DNA of 64,000 bases from CAZCTC01 sp964501335 (GCA_964501335.1 CAZCTC010000006.1:1-64000), one strand, 5' to 3'. Positions 46,401 through 55,183 are shown, counted from the first letter of the stretch. Notes: generated from the sequence alone by a model not told the origin. A program made the numbers and translations.

Positions 46401-48789
46401 TAGTGCCATTATCATTAGCACAATTCCCGGTAACACAAATCTCATAATTGATGCCAGTACGGTTACTATAAGCCCAAGGTAAAATCCTTAAATTTACCCC
46501 CGAAGTAAACCCCATCATCTCCAGCTCATGTTCAATCAAAACTCTTACATCTTTAATCCCCTGACTATTGTAAGCGCGCGACTCAATCGTCACCGGAGTC
46601 ACACCATAAGGATATTCTTCCGCCCCACTCAGCCATTTTACATAGGTCCAGAAAACGTCCAGGTCAGGATCACTGTCTTCAACCTGTTTAATCGCAGTGG
46701 CCATCAAAGGAATCACATCATCGTAGGCGGGATTTATCTCAACGGCAGCCCGCCCATCCAGCGGCAGCAACTGCGACGAAGGAGCCGTGCCGGCTAAACC
46801 TTCCTCATCGTCATCCACGCCGCCGTGGTCGGTATCGCGGGCCTGGGGATTCGTCAGATACCAGCCGCTGAGGGTCTGCCATCCATGCGTCTCCTTGAAA
46901 TCCGTAATCCCATCCCCATCCGAATCCAACGACTCCAGCCCTCGCGGGCGCGGCGTGACCGGCAACAAGCCAAAAGCGCGGGCCAAGAAAATAAAGGTAC
47001 GGTCCCGATTGGATGTCAAACAGAAGGTCAACGGGCTGCGGGTACACCCTCCCGTGACGCCGGCCCAATAACCGGCTTCCACGGCCCGCGCCTCTTCCGT
47101 ATCCTGCTTCAAATCCGCAAAGATTCCCAGGGCCGGCTGCGTTAAATCCCAGCCTTTGGCCCGGGCGATATAGCGCATGATCGCCGGCCCTTCCAGAGTC
47201 TCCCCGGGACAGATATAATTTTTGCCGGGCTGAGCATCCGCGGGATGACAAAAATCGGAATCCCGCAAAATTCCCAATTCATAGGCCTCTTCAAGGTAAA
47301 GCGCCCGCTTGTTATCGGCCGGCAAATCAGCCCACCGGCCTTGATAAGTACGGGTGGGAATGTAATTGGGGATGCCGTGATAAAGTTTCGTCAAAACATA
47401 GATAAACAGCTCTTTGGTGAAAGGATCGTCGGGGAAAACCCAACGATGGCCGTTTTCATCCGTCGCCCCCCCGATATATCCCGGCTCGCTGCCGTTCGGT
47501 TTCGTCAGAATCTCAATCGCATCGTAAGCCCAATGATCGGTCGGAGCGTCGCAGTAAGTAGTGTTTGGAGAAGGGCAAATCGCCGTAGGAGAGACCCCCA
47601 CAAAACAACGCGGAGCAGCCTTCAGTTGTTGAACTTCACTCGCAGAAAGAGACAGATAACGCACATTAGCATTGTCCATCGTAATATCCGGCACGCTGTC
47701 AAAATCCCGGGTCCACACCTCAAAACGCAAACGATTCCACGCATCGGAGGTGTAATTCACCACTCCCTGCAAATTGTAAGTCTGCATCGGGGAATTGGCC
47801 GGCAAGGTAAAATCGCAGGCCACACTGCCGGTGCTCCCTTCAGGATCGTGGAGCCCAATCGTCACATGCTTGGCCACATTGCTGGCATTGCCCAACTGGA
47901 CCGTGGCGTTGAAAGGCGAATCTACCGGAATGGGATAATAAATGTCTTGTACGACAGAAGCGTTCTGTCCCCCGCTCACCCCCTTAAAATAAAGAAGGCC
48001 GTCCCGGATATCTCGCTCCACATCATCAATAAAAGACCAATGCTGCTCTTCCAACTCCTCCGGCGCCGCCGCAAAATCGCCGTTATGGATCAAATTGCGC
48101 AAATTATCCGGGAGCGAGAGCGTGGCCTCCAGCGTTGAAACGTTTTGGGATTCCAGGTTAATGTCCGCGCTGGTTAATTCCCCTTCCGGTTTCTCATCAA
48201 AGATCATGGCCCTTTCTCTATCATGAGCAAGCGAAACACAGCCGGCCGATTCCATAACCGCAACATGTAAAACTGAATTAGCCTCATAATTGCATGTCGG
48301 ATTACCTGAACAGCCCGCTATTGCGATATATTGCCCCTGATCCACGATATCATTAACTTCTACTTTAAGCTCACCTTCTAACAGATGATAATAAACCGAA
48401 CAAAATCCATCACCATGATCAATGGTAATAGCATACCCTGTAGAACGGTCAGACCAACCAGAAAATTTGACCGTTCCCCCATGAATAGCCGATACTTTCC
48501 TTTCTAACTTGTCATCATTCGTGAGAAGAAAATCAATTGCATGGCGTGCCGTTCCCACATGCCAGGTATTGATTAAGTAATCAGTGCCGGCAGGAAAAGG
48601 CAATCTTATATTCCGATACCCTTCCACCGGCAAATCAGCTATCTCCAATGCGGGCTTTGCCGCAACCGAAGCCAGTTGAACCGCCGGTGCGGCCGCCTCA
48701 GCGGGCATCACCGTAAAATTCATCGGGGTCGTCCCCAGCATGGTCAGAATAATACTCACCAACATCCACACATTCATCAGGCGTTTCAT
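40492..48789 (-). CDS. Giant secreted protein: M23-like, SLH-like and M28 peptidase domains
   Basis: A 2,765-residue exported protein; ATG at 48789 behind AAGGAGGTAGGAG, with a signal peptide of about 33 residues (MNVWMLVSIILTMLG). Residues 57-185 resemble M23/LytM peptidases (RHAIDF, ITIDHGDGF, VYYHLL), though the HxH pair is incomplete (SVLHVAV). SLH-like modules follow (ICPSPNTTYCDAPTDHWAYD, WADLPADNKRALYLEEAYE), then calcium-type SDGDGITDF and RDTDHGGVDDDE repeats. A full M28 aminopeptidase domain lies at about 745-1015: LMAHYDSRA, DDNASGVAAAL, VDGEELGKYGS, VNLDMIGG and HTPSDTIEHM carry the expected zinc ligands. Two repeats with FDGGSI/FDGGTI and DGPY come next, then long beta-rich cell-surface domains with QIYLPIVVR near the C-terminus. 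Probably cell-wall associated and hydrolytic. A terminator separates it from the upstream secreted genes. Confidence 0.85.
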   Translation of the reverse strand: MKRLMNVWMLVSIILTMLGTTPMNFTVMPAEAAAPAVQLASVAAKPALEIADLPVEGYRNIRLPFPAGTDYLINTWHVGTARHAIDFLLTNDDKLERKVSAIHGGTVKFSGWSDRSTGYAITIDHGDGFCSVYYHLLEGELKVEVNDIVDQGQYIAIAGCSGNPTCNYEANSVLHVAVMESAGCVSLAHDRERAMIFDEKPEGELTSADINLESQNVSTLEATLSLPDNLRNLIHNGDFAAAPEELEEQHWSFIDDVERDIRDGLLYFKGVSGGQNASVVQDIYYPIPVDSPFNATVQLGNASNVAKHVTIGLHDPEGSTGSVACDFTLPANSPMQTYNLQGVVNYTSDAWNRLRFEVWTRDFDSVPDITMDNANVRYLSLSASEVQQLKAAPRCFVGVSPTAICPSPNTTYCDAPTDHWAYDAIEILTKPNGSEPGYIGGATDENGHRWVFPDDPFTKELFIYVLTKLYHGIPNYIPTRTYQGRWADLPADNKRALYLEEAYELGILRDSDFCHPADAQPGKNYICPGETLEGPAIMRYIARAKGWDLTQPALGIFADLKQDTEEARAVEAGYWAGVTGGCTRSPLTFCLTSNRDRTFIFLARAFGLLPVTPRPRGLESLDSDGDGITDFKETHGWQTLSGWYLTNPQARDTDHGGVDDDEEGLAGTAPSSQLLPLDGRAAVEINPAYDDVIPLMATAIKQVEDSDPDLDVFWTYVKWLSGAEEYPYGVTPVTIESRAYNSQGIKDVRVLIEHELEMMGFTSGVNLRILPWAYSNRTGINYEICVTGNCANDNGTKRIYILMAHYDSRATPGADDNASGVAAALEAAYFFKVLHETALTGDAQYGFQNEIRIVLVDGEELGKYGSSQYVTGLDSSTGKPQLPLGARSHISGVVNLDMIGGKQNVNEIRVRCRVDKPFSKGFTGALLSLLNLNDIRLNPSEGDKCTDSDQVSFFNEGIPAIQIRDMEALDVHVHTPSDTIEHMEPAYFRKVAIATIQTLAYFGRYKAPPGYEFSFSVQNQEQATSENLLFQGKSEILENVSSLPVAVFSPSSSEIPFQWGETVTQTVRDDDGDRYYNRLLMDVPLTVQPVGSFSATLTNTVSYEAYLYAPNGQMVGFFGDVVTLTVGEHSLPLEFDGGSIYQKGLDGPYTLTLKVSLSLDEEISHPEDAYHVYQTYPYLYTQFEPPAVHLDPRLEEYVFDMNGDARYDRLVLESALRVTQPGRYTINALLADASGEHVAPWFMETYTLTPGTVPLTLLFDGGTIGEEGVDGPYYLRQVSIFNADTGELIDQQRDVYTTTAYAADNFGADSFTIVPLDSAQTDRRAAYRAVFQALMRNERPLFATAPFTVSIVTGTLNLPAGTVILQGRVDGGFAKQIVTGRKDFSAAWVLYPPRLALFESAGSDSGRSWDIPDARRALETYPWLAEWPQVDEANLAGTDLPFTVYYLGAGVPADTLNRFPEAAFPARAGERRLFIVVADGWKLAEKAGLIPHGMVTTVGSQPHSATALRAAGPALPGAALTYNWPEGMTLQRASDTPNYNLPAGAVRIADYADTGEAAMVMVPRGADWVILISGHPAQQELSYGLLYQALFIAGSEPVDTQVSVQVPFIQPADLQQEAGAGKTVIPLEAGVPQTVRVALQVLGSEPLSDVSMNLRLARGYTLTAAAQGGPGIFTVTELVTETLLTWSAATLAPGSYELQIPVENSSAEVLQQGEVHVTTQGEVAYSIGTRRGQLSLEDAVVWVVAPPLIVHTTETDPEIVYPSRAEGDRIQIQESYGNNQSSSAYKVNQQVTFLLAAPVQGAFDQNQFPYVVGTEENGWFIFEIGGNSLCKGTIPVGFSGCDWRIALRNWRGERVRLPNPNHRHFNIPPQLQGLIVQDPNDGDLWLPAMTLEFKVGTLLSYDDRSKALNYQIRARELSGQGISFHCAPVEGTRILEGCGGSVYYTAGSSPIPFREYLPNVGINYPQPRQAVAITYRDMLDRVHVLTDTTHALFYDIAPYSGSGYERSHDVDFACTYQLTDRQGNRLQDYPAYLAADLELICEARSRYDTVDGENVILQIPLPHPPGHNIQYIGWKGAGNNCRLLEGQPVHAAEFDLVTFQCRLPQGETQRVTVRARLDAYPGYPREGDFPVSFGGRIAYPVEWGGPGFYDIITTPVWPEISKQPNLQTAARVNPADVSRQGGSVDWLVHIDASADVRTLTDEVCVNSTGAGDWAVRTKVGGSLDVDHVYECRTAPGKQTLLEVSVSNLSRDDWSGVDLSCVSGLGLHLTRTLSDTWPASIPYLSHTGFRYRVDVDAAATVGVMHPVTCTLTGNHVPDGFSVPIAYVGVGESVRYIEGQVEGLQIQLETPLYVHPGVYKGMDDGQFFRYTTITNPVELAAFTAALTRTFTCTSVPAGDRYRLTCTPPEEWQTLPAQQNKEFLQEFYLLLSTGLDLLQAGTHIVGYPTLVQGQDDFMTSYTAASNAVHVTWHGPEVTDAVGLLSVSVPYKGDTLFASPGQPITLCLGVDLRNEGNYRASTLSSTLTVAPDFAVTGVDPEPSRVNGRVITWNLPDLLPYTGEGSSRLLKLCGRMVISESRRNGATDLAQVPLIVESQARYEDRWGAVPYILDSVLSTYTVTVAPAGALSYQIYLPIVVRAYAYPITFPHSVGSAIASRPAITGEVFYSTTLVMPPTLPVTGHFYLSAHPDRLVPVVVDDAVALLVGDQEVFQYQFSRPGNPPSEPIPAVVEIPMTVMQPLAGKTVRLEYRDVFGVLVAAGEVWLIWTP

Positions 48790-48917
48790 CTCCTACCTCC
48801 TTTTAACTGGACCGCTTCTGTTAATCTAAACGATCATTCCCGTACGATTAGCATGCCGGGAATCGGGATCTTATCCCCCAGCCTTTAATCCACATCACTT
48901 TCATCTCGTAAAAAAAT

Positions 48918-48952
48918 CCGGCCCGACCTACATTTTCAACAGGTCGGGCCGG
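48918..48952 (-). terminator. Terminator of the NlpC/P60-SLH gene
   Basis: Twelve-bp perfect stem CCGGCCCGACCT (48918-48929 with 48941-48952), followed on the minus strand by A and six Ts (48911-48917). It lies 7 bases after the stop at 48960. Confidence 0.9.
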
Positions 48953-48959
48953 TAAAAGC

Positions 48960-51044
48960 TCAAGGCCGCCGAATCAAAGGAAGGTAAGTCAGATTTACCT
49001 TCTCCGCAGTAATGAAAGCATAGACCCCTTCGGTAGCATAGGGATGAAGATTAGTCAATCGAATGTAATAACGACCCGATATCGAAGGACTCCAGAAAAG
49101 CGTCGTCCCGCCGCTTTGCCCCAGTCCCGTAGCGGAAGCCAGCACGGTATTGCCGTCGCCGGCCAATACCTCGATTTTTAAATCCGCATTGAAGCCGGGC
49201 TCATTGGCTTGAATACGATAAATTCCACTGCCCGCCAAAGCCTTCTCCAACGCCGGCACAGAAAACCGGACACAATCGCGATCCTGCTCCGGCACCACAT
49301 ACCGTGACCAGGCCTCATAATCTGGAGCACTGGAATTACATTGTTCATTACTCGAATTAGAAGCCTCCTGAACCACCGCCAAGGTCCGCTGCACAAAAGC
49401 CAGATAGACAAACTTGGCCGCCGCCGCTCGACTCAAATCCGCATCGGGACGAAAATAGCCATCGCCGTAACCGCTCGCAATTCCCAATTCCTTAAGACAC
49501 TGAATCTCTCGATAAAAAGTATGCGTCGGCAGCACATCCTGGAAAGCCTGAGGTTGATTGTAACGGCAGATAATCCCCCGCACTTCCAATGCCCTTACCA
49601 CGAATTTGGCCATCGCCCCGCGACTGATAACTAACTCTGGTTTGAAGGTACCGTCGGGATACCCATCCGTAATGTGCAGCTCCTTTAATCGTCGGATAAA
49701 AGCATAAAAGGTATCGCCCGGTTCCACATCGGAAAACGGCTTTGTGTTATCGGTATAATTGGGAGTCTCTCCTACAGCTCGAATAATGAACTTGGCAGCT
49801 CCCCCACGCGTTAAGGGATCATCGGGACAAAAACGAGGATACGCAGTTCCCGTACAACCGCTGGTAATTCCCCGAGCTGCAATGCCTTCTACATAGGGGT
49901 AAAAAGGATTATCGTAAAGCACATCGTAGAAAGTCGGAATGTACCGCTCCAAATCCAACCCATAAACAATCAACTTAGTCATTCCCCCGCGATTGATGGC
50001 CTCATCTGGATGGAAAGTTCCATCCGTGTAGCCCAACGGAACATCTTTTTGCTCGAAGATCTCCTTCAATCGGCGAATATGAGGATAAAAGTTATGGCTA
50101 CACGACACATCTGAAAACGGCGGCACGCAATCAGAATAAGAAGGATCACCTTCCCCGCGTGCCCGGATAATAAACTTCGCCAATCCGCCCCGCGTCAGAG
50201 AATCATCAGGCTTCCAATCACCGTCACCTGGACAATTGGAAATCCCCAGTTCCAACAGCCGGCGAATAAAGGGATAAAAAGTATGGCTGGGAGAAACGTT
50301 ACAAACCGTCGCCCCATCGCTATATTGCCGGGCCTCGCCCAGGCTCAATACAATGACCTTAGCCACAGCTCCCCGGCTTGCAGCCTCATCCGGATGAAAA
50401 AGCCCATCGCTACTCCCCTTGACAGCCTTAATACTGTAGAGCGCTTCAATCGTGCCGTAATTTTGATGGTAGGGAGAAACATCGGAAAAATGGCCCAGAC
50501 TGGGAGTCAAAATATCGACCGGGTTTTCTCGAACATCATTGTAACGGCGAGGAACAAAATCTGCCGGAGTATGATCATAAGGATAATCGATCTTACGATG
50601 TTGTATATTTCCTGAAAATGTAAGTTCATATCCCCAATAATGGGTATGCTCAGCATCCACCCATTGCTCGAAAATAACCACATGCCCGGCATTGCCAGCA
50701 TCATTGTCGTTAATAATATCTCCTGCCAACAACTCTTCTTTAGAAATTTCGTAAGTGACGTTATCCAGATCTACCGTAACTCTCGAACGCGGAGTTCCAT
50801 CGGCATAGGTCAAATTCAAAGCATAGCTGACATACCCCGAACAATCCGTCCTATATCCCAGATAGTATCGCCCTTGATTATATATAATCGGAGGCTGAGC
50901 AGCTTGCCATACCTGCGCTCGCCGGATGATCTCATCTCTGGTAATCCCTTCATCAGAAATCCCGGAAGCGGCCACCGGCCCAAGCGGCCATTGCACAACC
51001 AGCAACAACACCAGACCTACAATCGACCAAAGTTTTCGTTTCAT
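48960..51044 (-). CDS. Secreted NlpC/P60-type hydrolase with SLH repeats and PPC-like domain
   Basis: A 694-residue protein; ATG at 51044 with AAAGGAG 9 bases upstream. A signal peptide (MKRKLWSIVGLVLLLVVQWP, cleavage near VAAS) is followed by a cysteine-peptidase-like domain: TDCSGYVSYAL with Cys68, and GHVVIF with His121, the NlpC/P60-CHAP arrangement. About six S-layer homology repeats occupy residues 195-560 (e.g. GYTDGTFHPDEAINRGGMTK, GYPDGTFKPELVISRGAMAK, GYGDGYFRPDADLSRAAAAK). The C-terminus resembles a pre-peptidase C-terminal (PPC) beta domain and ends TYLPLIRRP. It should be anchored to the cell envelope through SLH repeats and cleave peptidoglycan peptides. The upstream clostripain gene ends 3 bases before this ATG, so the two are coupled. 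Confidence 0.85.
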   Translation of the reverse strand: MKRKLWSIVGLVLLLVVQWPLGPVAASGISDEGITRDEIIRRAQVWQAAQPPIIYNQGRYYLGYRTDCSGYVSYALNLTYADGTPRSRVTVDLDNVTYEISKEELLAGDIINDNDAGNAGHVVIFEQWVDAEHTHYWGYELTFSGNIQHRKIDYPYDHTPADFVPRRYNDVRENPVDILTPSLGHFSDVSPYHQNYGTIEALYSIKAVKGSSDGLFHPDEAASRGAVAKVIVLSLGEARQYSDGATVCNVSPSHTFYPFIRRLLELGISNCPGDGDWKPDDSLTRGGLAKFIIRARGEGDPSYSDCVPPFSDVSCSHNFYPHIRRLKEIFEQKDVPLGYTDGTFHPDEAINRGGMTKLIVYGLDLERYIPTFYDVLYDNPFYPYVEGIAARGITSGCTGTAYPRFCPDDPLTRGGAAKFIIRAVGETPNYTDNTKPFSDVEPGDTFYAFIRRLKELHITDGYPDGTFKPELVISRGAMAKFVVRALEVRGIICRYNQPQAFQDVLPTHTFYREIQCLKELGIASGYGDGYFRPDADLSRAAAAKFVYLAFVQRTLAVVQEASNSSNEQCNSSAPDYEAWSRYVVPEQDRDCVRFSVPALEKALAGSGIYRIQANEPGFNADLKIEVLAGDGNTVLASATGLGQSGGTTLFWSPSISGRYYIRLTNLHPYATEGVYAFITAEKVNLTYLPLIRRP

Positions 51045-51047
51045 GGC

Positions 51048-54000
51048 TTAAAACTCCTTTAGAAATTTGCCGTTTTCAGATTGCCTTCCGAAAATGCTTC
51101 TTACTTGCCTCCCGCTTTCATTCCCCCCCCCCCGCACCACCACCGGCAGGAAAATCCGATAAGCCGCCCCCTCGATCCGCCCGCTCCATTCCACCTGCCG
51201 TTCGGCTTCGAGCACCAGAGCCGGCGACTCCTGATTGAAACAGAGCCGCACCAGATCGGTATCGCCGCTGGGAATCTGGCCTTCCGGCGGGGCCGCCAAC
51301 AGATACAGCCGCCCGTCCTCTTGATGCCGGCTGAGATAACCGCCCGTCAGGGCCCCGGCCAGGGTTGCCTCCGTCGTCGTGACGCCGGCCGGCAATCCCA
51401 ACCGCAGTCCCACCGATTGGAGTCGCCCGCCCGTTACCGCCGCATGCAACGTGACGCAATTCCCCACGACCTGCAGAGAACGGCGTTCCCCGAAATCTTC
51501 AGGGGCAAGAAGCCGGGCCGAAACCGTCGTTTGGACCGGAGTTTGCGGAGGATTGGTCGTATGCAGATCCGCTCGCCCCAGGTTGGCCGCCAGGATCGTT
51601 GTATCCTGCAAATCGGTCGCCCCCTCTCCGGTAATATCAAAAAACGGATCATTGACGGGATAGATGGCGGCCGCTTCCAGGTACCAGTCGCGCTGATCCA
51701 CATCGCCGTCCTGATCGACATCGCCGGCCCACAATCCCACCGTCGGTACCGTCGCCGTCGTCCCGGCGGTAACAGTCACCGTCCGCACGGCATAAGCAAA
51801 AAGCGGACGGGTAACCGTCACGGCATACGTTCCGCTCAAAATCTGTCCCCATCCCGCCTTGCCCTCACTTCCGGTCGTCGCCGTATAATTTTCCAGGGAG
51901 CCCGTTAAGGTGATCGTGGAATGCTCCCACCGGCCGGCCTGACGCTGTTGTGGATAGACCGGCATCGACATCGCCCCGCGACTGGTCAGACACACTGGAT
52001 CCACCATGACATGGTGGTTAACCCACTGGCTGTTGTGATCGATCACCCGATGCTCCCCCAACGTCATCGTAATACAACCGGCACTCCCGCCCGTATAAAA
52101 CGGAAGCCAGACCAATTCCCCCGTTCCGCTGATCCGCGCCGCCGTATTCAACACAAAGCCGAACCCGTCGCTCATGACTGTAGTTGAAGTCAGGCTGTCG
52201 GCGGGGAGCTGATCACCCGGCAACACCGGCTGATCGCCGGCCGGATGCAAAAGAGCCGGATTATTGGAAATCAACCGCACCTGCACGCCCCCCACATCAT
52301 CCATCGAGTAAACATTGGTCAGGCGCAACGGCAAATAGATCAAACTGTTGATCGGAGAAAGCGCAGGCGGCTCGACGCTGAGCAAAATATGCAAAGGGGC
52401 CGGCGGAAGAGCCGGATCGGTAGGGGGAAGTGGGGCTGTCTGACCGGCGTGCCAGGCCTGGACGAATTCATCCCAGTGAGTAGCCGCCGCAAATTGCGGT
52501 AAGGCCTCGGCATTGTAATAAGGCCGCTTCCATTCGTCCGTCAAAGGGAAATAGAGCAAACCGGCGTGCGCCCGGTTCATCTCCCAGAGTTGATGGCCCG
52601 GCCAGGGGGTGCCGTTTTGAGTATAATTGACCACCACGGCGGCATTGAACGCCGCCTTCAACTCCCGGGCGGCATTCCGAATCCCGACCGGCCAGGAAGG
52701 TCGATCGAACAAATCCGCCAGTTCATAGAGATCCAGAATATTGTCCTGCCCGTCGATCACAAAATCGGTATTTTCATCCATCCGCATCACCAGAGATAAC
52801 GTTCGACTGATCTCGGTGCGCGAAAGGGGCAGTGTGGCCGAAAGGACCACCGAAAAATTATCCAGTTTGACCAGCAAATTGTTTATCGCCCCGGTATCAA
52901 AAACGCTGACCTGTGCGGGATAGCCCAAAGGCCAGACCGTCCGTTGCGTGAGGGCGATTTTTGTCGCCACTGTCATCGGCTGTGTCGCACTGTTGATCCC
53001 CGTAAAATAACCCGCATAAGGATAAAGCGCCCAGGTAAGCCCCTCATGAGTAACAAGATAATGGGTATAAGGCGCCAGTTCAGCCACGACCTCCACACTC
53101 CCCATCAAACAGGCGTCCAGATAGATCACATCCAGCCCATAAGCCTGAGTGATCCAGGGCAGGGCCGAAGCCAGAGCCCGCGTCGACAACACATGGCCGG
53201 GATGGTCGTCCCACAACATCCCCCCGACGCCGCCGCCCCAGTCATATCCCAACGGCTGCCCCGGATAGAGCGAAGGAGCCCATCCGCCGCCGTGCCCGAC
53301 CAAGCTCAACAATTTATAAGTGCCGGGATAACGGCCCTGCGCCCAGCCCGCAAATTCCACCAGGGTAACCGGCGATCCGGTATCGACTTCTCCCCGAGAA
53401 AACCGACTGACCCCTTCCTCATAAGCGGCGCGGGCAAAAGGTTGGGCATCCGGCTGAATCAAATAATAAGCGCTGTCCCCCTCTCTTGCGCCATCCCACA
53501 AAACCACGATCCGCAAATCGGAATTCTGCAACATCGCCAGTTCCAATTGATTGAACAGCAGGAGACACTGGCTATCCAGATTATTATCACAGGCCATATA
53601 GACCATCACCCGAACCTGAGTGGACGTAATCGGCGCGGTCACCGAAAAAGCTTCAGTAAAGGTGAAAGGTTTACCGCCGCTGTTGACGGTAAGGGTATAA
53701 ATTCCCTGAGAAAAAAGGCTCACCGGTACAACGGCATGGAGCGTCCGGCTGTTTTCCAAAGTCACCGAAAGCAATGCAGTGCTGTCCAACGCGGCGGTAA
53801 TGGGAGTGGTAAGATTCTCTCCATGGATAACCACCGGCAAATTGCCGGCATTGGCCACAGCAGAAAAAGGCTCGATAAAATTGATGGAGCCCAGATAACC
53901 GAACGACCGCGAAAGGAGCGCCGAGGCTTCGCCGCGCGAAACATAATCGGTGGGACAATAATGCGGATTCCCGACCGGCGTGCTGTTTTCACAAACCGGC

Positions 54001-54998
54001 TTCCCCGTCGTCCAGCGATGGCGATAGAGATACTCGATAGCCTGTTGCATTTCGCCGTCCCCGGTCACATCGGCAAAAAAGCCGACAACGGGACGCAGCG
54101 GCCAATCCTCAACCCGTTTCATATACAAGGCCACCTCCGCCCGGGTAACCAGCCCGGCCTCTTCCGAAATCCCATAAGTAGGACAAAATCGACGCGGCGA
54201 TTCCTGACAGGCCGGCATCAATCCCCGTTCGTAAGCCTCCTCGATCCAAAGCGCCTGGCTCAAACTGGAAGGCACATCCTCAAAATAGCCCTGATAGACC
54301 CGATGGAGCGCCGGATCGTAAAAGAAATCCCGATGAAACCGCTTGACCACCCATACGGCCATAGAACCGTGATCCATTTTGGCCTCAGGGCAAAAAACGC
54401 CGTTGTTGTAGACGGTCGTACCGGTACGGCATCCCGAGCTGATCCGGTTATACAGGCTTTCGATGTCCGGACGAAACTTCTCTTCCGCCGGAACATCGCA
54501 ATACATCGTTCCCGGAATACAAGGCAAAATATTGATAGCCAACGAATACCGGTTATTGGTCTCATCTGATTCCGCCACTTCATTGTGGGAATCGGCCATA
54601 CACACAAACCAATAAGCTCCTGGAGTCAGGCCGACGGGAATACTGGAATCCCCACGGTATAAATTCGTCGTTCCTCCAGCTCCAAGCGAGGGAACCGGCT
54701 GAATGGTATAATAATTTCCATCAATGGGATCTCCATCCTGGGCCGCAGAAACCCAACATTCACGCTGATGTGCACCGGCCGCCCCGCCCCCCTGATTCGT
54801 TTCGCCGGCCTTAACCGCAATCGTGCCGCCGGCATAATAACCCGGTAAATTGATGCTCATTCCGGTAATCACCAGATCCGGCTGCGCCTTTTCCCCGGCG
54901 GCCTGCTCCCCCTGAGAAACGACCGGAACCACCTGCATACCCAGGCTTAACAGCAGAAGAAAAGATAACCACACTTTAAAACAGGATCGGCTTAGCAT
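51048..54998 (-). CDS. Secreted clostripain-family (C11) peptidase with CARDB-, SLH-like and dockerin domains
   Basis: A 1,316-residue protein from ATG 54998, chosen because GGGAG precedes it and it begins a clear signal peptide (LSRSCFKVWLSFLLLLSLGM). A 26-codon extension to 55076 has no signal character. A CARDB-like domain (PDLVITGMSINLPGYYAGG) is followed by SLH-like modules at about 135-360. The C11 peptidase spans about 465-740: VMVYMACDNNLDS, catalytic His in LVGHGGGWAPS near 567, catalytic Cys in YLDACLMGSVEV near 629. A dockerin type I repeat lies near 1088-1133 (GDVDQDGDVDQRDW, FDITGEGATDLQDT). The end contains IFLPVVVRGGG and then about 20 extra residues that depend on an 11-base G tract. 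Extracellular, calcium-dependent, Arg-type proteolysis is expected from the family. Confidence 0.88.
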   Translation of the reverse strand: MLSRSCFKVWLSFLLLLSLGMQVVPVVSQGEQAAGEKAQPDLVITGMSINLPGYYAGGTIAVKAGETNQGGGAAGAHQRECWVSAAQDGDPIDGNYYTIQPVPSLGAGGTTNLYRGDSSIPVGLTPGAYWFVCMADSHNEVAESDETNNRYSLAINILPCIPGTMYCDVPAEEKFRPDIESLYNRISSGCRTGTTVYNNGVFCPEAKMDHGSMAVWVVKRFHRDFFYDPALHRVYQGYFEDVPSSLSQALWIEEAYERGLMPACQESPRRFCPTYGISEEAGLVTRAEVALYMKRVEDWPLRPVVGFFADVTGDGEMQQAIEYLYRHRWTTGKPVCENSTPVGNPHYCPTDYVSRGEASALLSRSFGYLGSINFIEPFSAVANAGNLPVVIHGENLTTPITAALDSTALLSVTLENSRTLHAVVPVSLFSQGIYTLTVNSGGKPFTFTEAFSVTAPITSTQVRVMVYMACDNNLDSQCLLLFNQLELAMLQNSDLRIVVLWDGAREGDSAYYLIQPDAQPFARAAYEEGVSRFSRGEVDTGSPVTLVEFAGWAQGRYPGTYKLLSLVGHGGGWAPSLYPGQPLGYDWGGGVGGMLWDDHPGHVLSTRALASALPWITQAYGLDVIYLDACLMGSVEVVAELAPYTHYLVTHEGLTWALYPYAGYFTGINSATQPMTVATKIALTQRTVWPLGYPAQVSVFDTGAINNLLVKLDNFSVVLSATLPLSRTEISRTLSLVMRMDENTDFVIDGQDNILDLYELADLFDRPSWPVGIRNAARELKAAFNAAVVVNYTQNGTPWPGHQLWEMNRAHAGLLYFPLTDEWKRPYYNAEALPQFAAATHWDEFVQAWHAGQTAPLPPTDPALPPAPLHILLSVEPPALSPINSLIYLPLRLTNVYSMDDVGGVQVRLISNNPALLHPAGDQPVLPGDQLPADSLTSTTVMSDGFGFVLNTAARISGTGELVWLPFYTGGSAGCITMTLGEHRVIDHNSQWVNHHVMVDPVCLTSRGAMSMPVYPQQRQAGRWEHSTITLTGSLENYTATTGSEGKAGWGQILSGTYAVTVTRPLFAYAVRTVTVTAGTTATVPTVGLWAGDVDQDGDVDQRDWYLEAAAIYPVNDPFFDITGEGATDLQDTTILAANLGRADLHTTNPPQTPVQTTVSARLLAPEDFGERRSLQVVGNCVTLHAAVTGGRLQSVGLRLGLPAGVTTTEATLAGALTGGYLSRHQEDGRLYLLAAPPEGQIPSGDTDLVRLCFNQESPALVLEAERQVEWSGRIEGAAYRIFLPVVVRGGGNESGRQVRSIFGRQSENGKFLKEF
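51123..51133 (-). repeat. Poly-G (11) homopolymer in the 3' end of the clostripain gene
   Basis: Eleven G on the coding strand encode part of RGGG near the C-terminus. With 12 G the frame would stop at 51118-51120 after RGGGE; with 10 G it would stop at 51101-51103. Only the 11-G reading runs on to 51048. Other secreted proteins of this window end soon after the same YLPxxxR motif, so the tract is either a slippage site or a length error. Confidence 0.8.
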
Positions 54999-55155
54999 AT
55001 TTTTCACTCCCAATAAAGATAATGAACCATCAAAACCCGGCGCAAGCAGCTCATGCTGCCCCAATCTCATTCTCATCTCTGTACGATCACGGTTTCTTAT
55101 CTTAAAACACCTCCTTCGAGAAAAAGTCCGGACTTCACCCTGAAAAGTACGGGAT

Positions 55156-55183
55156 TTGCCACGCCTTCATTTTAAATTATAAT
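55156..55183 (+). promoter_or_regulatory. Candidate promoter of the STAND-TPR gene
   Basis: TTGCCA (55156-55161), a 16-base spacer, and a perfect TATAAT (55178-55183) in an AT-rich stretch. It leaves a leader of about 115 bases before ATG 55307. The gap 55077-55306 separates divergent genes. An AAGGAGG on the minus strand (55110-55116) has no start codon behind it. Confidence 0.55.

Noticed and set aside
52944..54569. 541-codon plus-strand frame opposite the clostripain gene
   Set aside because: Same reason: the opposite strand carries catalytic His/Cys motifs and SLH-like modules.
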